The notes under the pieces: generated by a model
Databases searched by the model: none
What the model was told of the DNA's origin: nothing
What the model saw: only the letters and a program-made list of their open reading frames with translations
Position numbers and translations under genes: made by a program
Shown: positions 6,741-8,824 of the stretch, one piece after another
Numbering within the stretch: position 1 is the stretch's first letter
Layout: each line of letters starts with the position of its first letter
From: Candidatus Sulfotelmatobacter sp.
Lineage (GTDB): Bacteria > Acidobacteriota > Terriglobia > Terriglobales > SbA1
Direction: 5' to 3'
DNA length: 8,824 bases
Assembly (NCBI GenBank): GCA_030151135.1
Contig: JASLEQ010000277.1
Span: 1-8,824 of the forward strand

Positions 6741-7478
6741 CTACGGGATCTTCACCCATTTGTCCGAACCAGCGAGCTTGACCGCCAGGTTCGTGATGGA
6801 GATGTGCAGCGGCTTACCATCGGCGGTGCCCCGGTGCTCCGTGGAAATAAGAAGAGGGCCAGCTTTCTTGTATCCCGTCCAACCTGCGGTGACGACACCT
6901 GGCTTTTTGGGGCCGCCTCGATGATACACAAACTGCACAACGCGATAATCTTTCCCAACAAAAAGTTCCCAGGTATCTCCCGGAGTGAATCCGCCAGCTT
7001 CGGCTGGATATTTGACAACTACCTTCTCCGCGGAACCGCTACCTAAAGGAAGCTTTTGCATACCCTCGTCGGTCACTGACGCGCTGGTGTCCCAATATGC
7101 GTGCAGGGGAAACAGTAGCCAGTAATTGTCGTTGACGAAAGCGGGCTCAATTTCGTTCTTTATCTGGTCCGACTGGCTGTTGAGTTCCGACTGTTTGTAA
7201 CTGACCTTAACCGGTTTCCCGTCTTTGTCCTTTCCTTCATAGGAAATGGTTTGAGTTTTCGGTTCCCATTCCCAAGTGTGAGAGACCTTGAAGAGACCGG
7301 GGATTTCTCCGTTCCATGTGTAGCGGATCGCGTCCACTTGCCCATACGAATCGAGGCCGTATGCTTTGGCAATCTTTTCGAGAATGGGCGCGCGCTGCTG
7401 CGCCCATGAACTGGCAGCAAGAGCCAGCACGGCACAGCAAAGAAGAGCGGTCATCGTGATGCGGCGTGACTTTTTCAT
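6741..7478 (-). CDS. Secreted protein of unknown function
   Basis: A 245-residue protein with a clear Sec signal peptide: MKKSRR, a hydrophobic core TALLCCAVLALAA (10-22) and a likely signal peptidase I site after SSWA (residue 26). The adjacent cysteines lie within the hydrophobic core and do not form a lipobox, so a periplasmic or outer-face location is expected. The mature part is rich in Trp, Tyr, Lys and alternating beta-strand-like segments (IRYTWNGEI, HTWEWEPKTQTISYEG, YWLLFPLHAYWD, DTWELFVGKDYRVVQFVYHR, LLISTEHRG). This looks like an open beta-sheet fold such as the LolA-like superfamily, but that is only an impression. No catalytic motif is seen. It lies 84 bases downstream of the GT-C gene on the same strand with no evident terminator between, so the two may be co-transcribed. 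Confidence 0.8.
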   Translation of the reverse strand: MKKSRRITMTALLCCAVLALAASSWAQQRAPILEKIAKAYGLDSYGQVDAIRYTWNGEIPGLFKVSHTWEWEPKTQTISYEGKDKDGKPVKVSYKQSELNSQSDQIKNEIEPAFVNDNYWLLFPLHAYWDTSASVTDEGMQKLPLGSGSAEKVVVKYPAEAGGFTPGDTWELFVGKDYRVVQFVYHRGGPKKPGVVTAGWTGYKKAGPLLISTEHRGTADGKPLHISITNLAVKLAGSDKWVKIP

Positions 7479-7484
7479 GGACAT

Positions 7485-7489
7485 CTCTC
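7485..7489 (-). promoter_or_regulatory. Ribosome binding site fixing the start of the secreted-protein gene
   Basis: GAGAG on the reverse strand lies six bases before the ATG at 7478, the usual spacing. The in-frame ATG at 7484 directly abuts it and the TTG at 7502 is upstream of it. Choosing 7478 also gives the most typical signal peptide (Met-Lys-Lys-Ser-Arg-Arg). Confidence 0.5.
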
Positions 7490-7562
7490 GTAATGAATTC
7501 AACTGACTGCGGAGTTGGATGATGAACCGAGACCTGAAGATACACGAAATGTCGTTGCGAAA

Positions 7563-8824
7563 TCAGCGCTTAATCCGAAAGCGGTTAGATGACTTGAAAT
7601 GATGGCGTCGCCATGCGATCAAAACGGCAGCAATCACCAGGCAACCGTATTCCAGCACCATCGCCCAGGCCGGAAGGGCGCCCCACCGATGATTCAGCGT
7701 CCGGAGGTGCCATTGTACGTACACCGGAATGATGCTCACGGTCCAAAGGAGAATCAAGACGGTCGACGTTGAAGTCAGAAATGGCAGCAGCCACAACAAA
7801 TACCAGGGAAATACCACTGGAGCGAAAAGGAGAGTTGCAGCCAAGGGCCACGCAAATTCCGGCGGTGACCATTGTGTCGAGCGCACTCTCTGGCACATGG
7901 CTATAACTAATCCGTCAACTATTGCCAGTCCGGCCAGCCACCGCGCAGGTGCTATCTTATTCAGCGCGGCAAAAAGGGGCCCATTGAAACGAAAAGTCTC
8001 GACATACGTATTCAGTGAGCCCGTCGGAATTCGGCCATGGCTGAGAAACGGTAGGCACATCACTCCCACCGCGAACAACGCAAAAATAACGTCGCGAACG
8101 CGGACCCGCTTCCAGTAGAGAGGTACGAGAACGATCGGCAGGAACTTTACGGCGACCGCTAATGCAAACGCCAACCCTGCAGCCGTGCGCCATCGGCGCA
8201 CCAGCGCAGCAGCCGACATGACCAGCAATAACGCCCCCACAATATCGATGTGACCGCTTCCCGCGACTTCGACAGCAAGGAGAGGATTTAACGCATACAC
8301 CAGGATGAGGTGCACCGGTTGCCGGGTACGGTAGAGCAGATCGAATAGTAGTAGAACGATTGCAAAATCACATAGGACGAACGCGCATCTCATCGCAAAA
8401 ATTGATTCGTGGATGGAGGTCACCGCGCGGAAGAACAGCTGCGCACCCGGTGGATAGGGGCTGGTCAGATCCGGGTTGTTCAGGTCTCGCGTCTCAGCCG
8501 TATGCAGTGCTCGAGCTGCAGGGTCGCTGGGAACCACAAGGTATGGATTGTAACCGAGTCTTTGGAGATGGCCATCCCAAACGTATCGGTGGATATCATC
8601 GTCGGCTCCGACTGGCTTTCGAAGAAATGCAAGCTGCCCTATCACTGAAAAACCAAGTCCAATGAGAAGAATGTGACCGGGGAGTTTGGGACTGGCGAAA
8701 AGCTCCCGAACAGTAAGAAGATATGCGAGGCATGCAAGGGCCAACCCTAACATGAAAACTGGCCCGCCACGATCGCCGAAGTTCCGGGAGCATATCCATA
8801 ACGTTACGCACAAGCCGGTCAGAA
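7563..8824 (-). CDS. GT-C membrane glycosyltransferase, GT87/mannosyltransferase-like (N-terminus beyond window)
   Basis: At least 416 residues of a multi-spanning inner-membrane protein with about ten or more hydrophobic helices and a basic C-terminal tail (AWRRHHFKSSNRFRIKR). Counting from the TTG at 8813, DDDIHRYVWDG (71-81) in the first large extracytoplasmic loop carries the acidic DxD-like site of GT-C enzymes. It is followed by GYNPY (87-91) and SPYPPGAQLFF (118-128), a run typical of polyprenyl-phosphate-sugar-dependent transferases such as GT87 and MptA/MptB-like mannosyltransferases. Such enzymes add a sugar from a lipid-linked donor to a glycan or lipid on the outer face of the membrane. 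The frame stays open from 8813 to the window edge (Leu-Thr-Gly before the TTG), and the sequence around 8790-8824 already looks like a membrane helix. The true start is therefore most likely outside the window. Acceptor and donor are unknown. Confidence 0.85.
   Translation of the reverse strand, partial: LTGLCVTLWICSRNFGDRGGPVFMLGLALACLAYLLTVRELFASPKLPGHILLIGLGFSVIGQLAFLRKPVGADDDIHRYVWDGHLQRLGYNPYLVVPSDPAARALHTAETRDLNNPDLTSPYPPGAQLFFRAVTSIHESIFAMRCAFVLCDFAIVLLLFDLLYRTRQPVHLILVYALNPLLAVEVAGSGHIDIVGALLLVMSAAALVRRWRTAAGLAFALAVAVKFLPIVLVPLYWKRVRVRDVIFALFAVGVMCLPFLSHGRIPTGSLNTYVETFRFNGPLFAALNKIAPARWLAGLAIVDGLVIAMCQRVRSTQWSPPEFAWPLAATLLFAPVVFPWYLLWLLPFLTSTSTVLILLWTVSIIPVYVQWHLRTLNHRWGALPAWAMVLEYGCLVIAAVLIAWRRHHFKSSNRFRIKR

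Overview
The window looks like a chromosomal stretch of a moderately GC-rich Gram-negative soil-type bacterium. The gene mix (membrane HEAT-repeat protein paired with a processive family-2 glycosyltransferase, a stand-alone SpoIIE-type phosphatase, a GT-C membrane glycosyltransferase, many small hypotheticals) resembles Acidobacteriota. That assignment is inferred from gene style only; there is no rRNA or marker gene here. I saw no tRNA, rRNA, CRISPR array, transposase or clear insertion sequence.

Left block, minus strand (1-4386). A leftward operon encodes an N-terminally anchored HEAT-repeat protein (1425-2969) and a polymerising-type GT2 glycosyltransferase (26-1432). Their reading frames overlap by 8 bases, and a third gene may begin at 22 and run off the window. 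A candidate extended -10 promoter lies about 90 bases upstream of the HEAT gene. This looks like part of an envelope or exopolysaccharide synthesis system. Further right, and separated by a 334-base gap without a gene, is a SpoIIE/RsbU-type serine phosphatase (3304-4386) with all its metal-binding motifs and an unusual insertion of about 65-70 residues.

Centre, plus strand (4695-6695). Three tightly packed reading frames face right: a 44-codon acidic peptide (4695-4829), a class I SAM methyltransferase resembling the CmoM/SmtA tRNA-cmo5U methyltransferase family (4819-5640), and a radical SAM protein with a complete seven-cysteine SPASM domain (5637-6695). The overlaps are 11 and 4 bases, so the frames are probably translated together. 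A short peptide followed by a radical SAM/SPASM enzyme and a methyltransferase is the classic layout of a ribosomally made, post-translationally modified peptide (RiPP) locus. I do not recognise the peptide family. It lacks cysteine, so the usual thioether chemistry is excluded. This is the strongest candidate for an undescribed system in the window, and its weakest point is whether the short frame is really translated.

Right block, minus strand (6741-8824). A secreted protein of unknown function (6741-7478) converges on the radical SAM gene, with a small inverted repeat between the two stop codons. Upstream of it is a multi-spanning GT-C glycosyltransferase of the GT87/mannosyltransferase type (7563-8824), whose N-terminus lies beyond the window edge.
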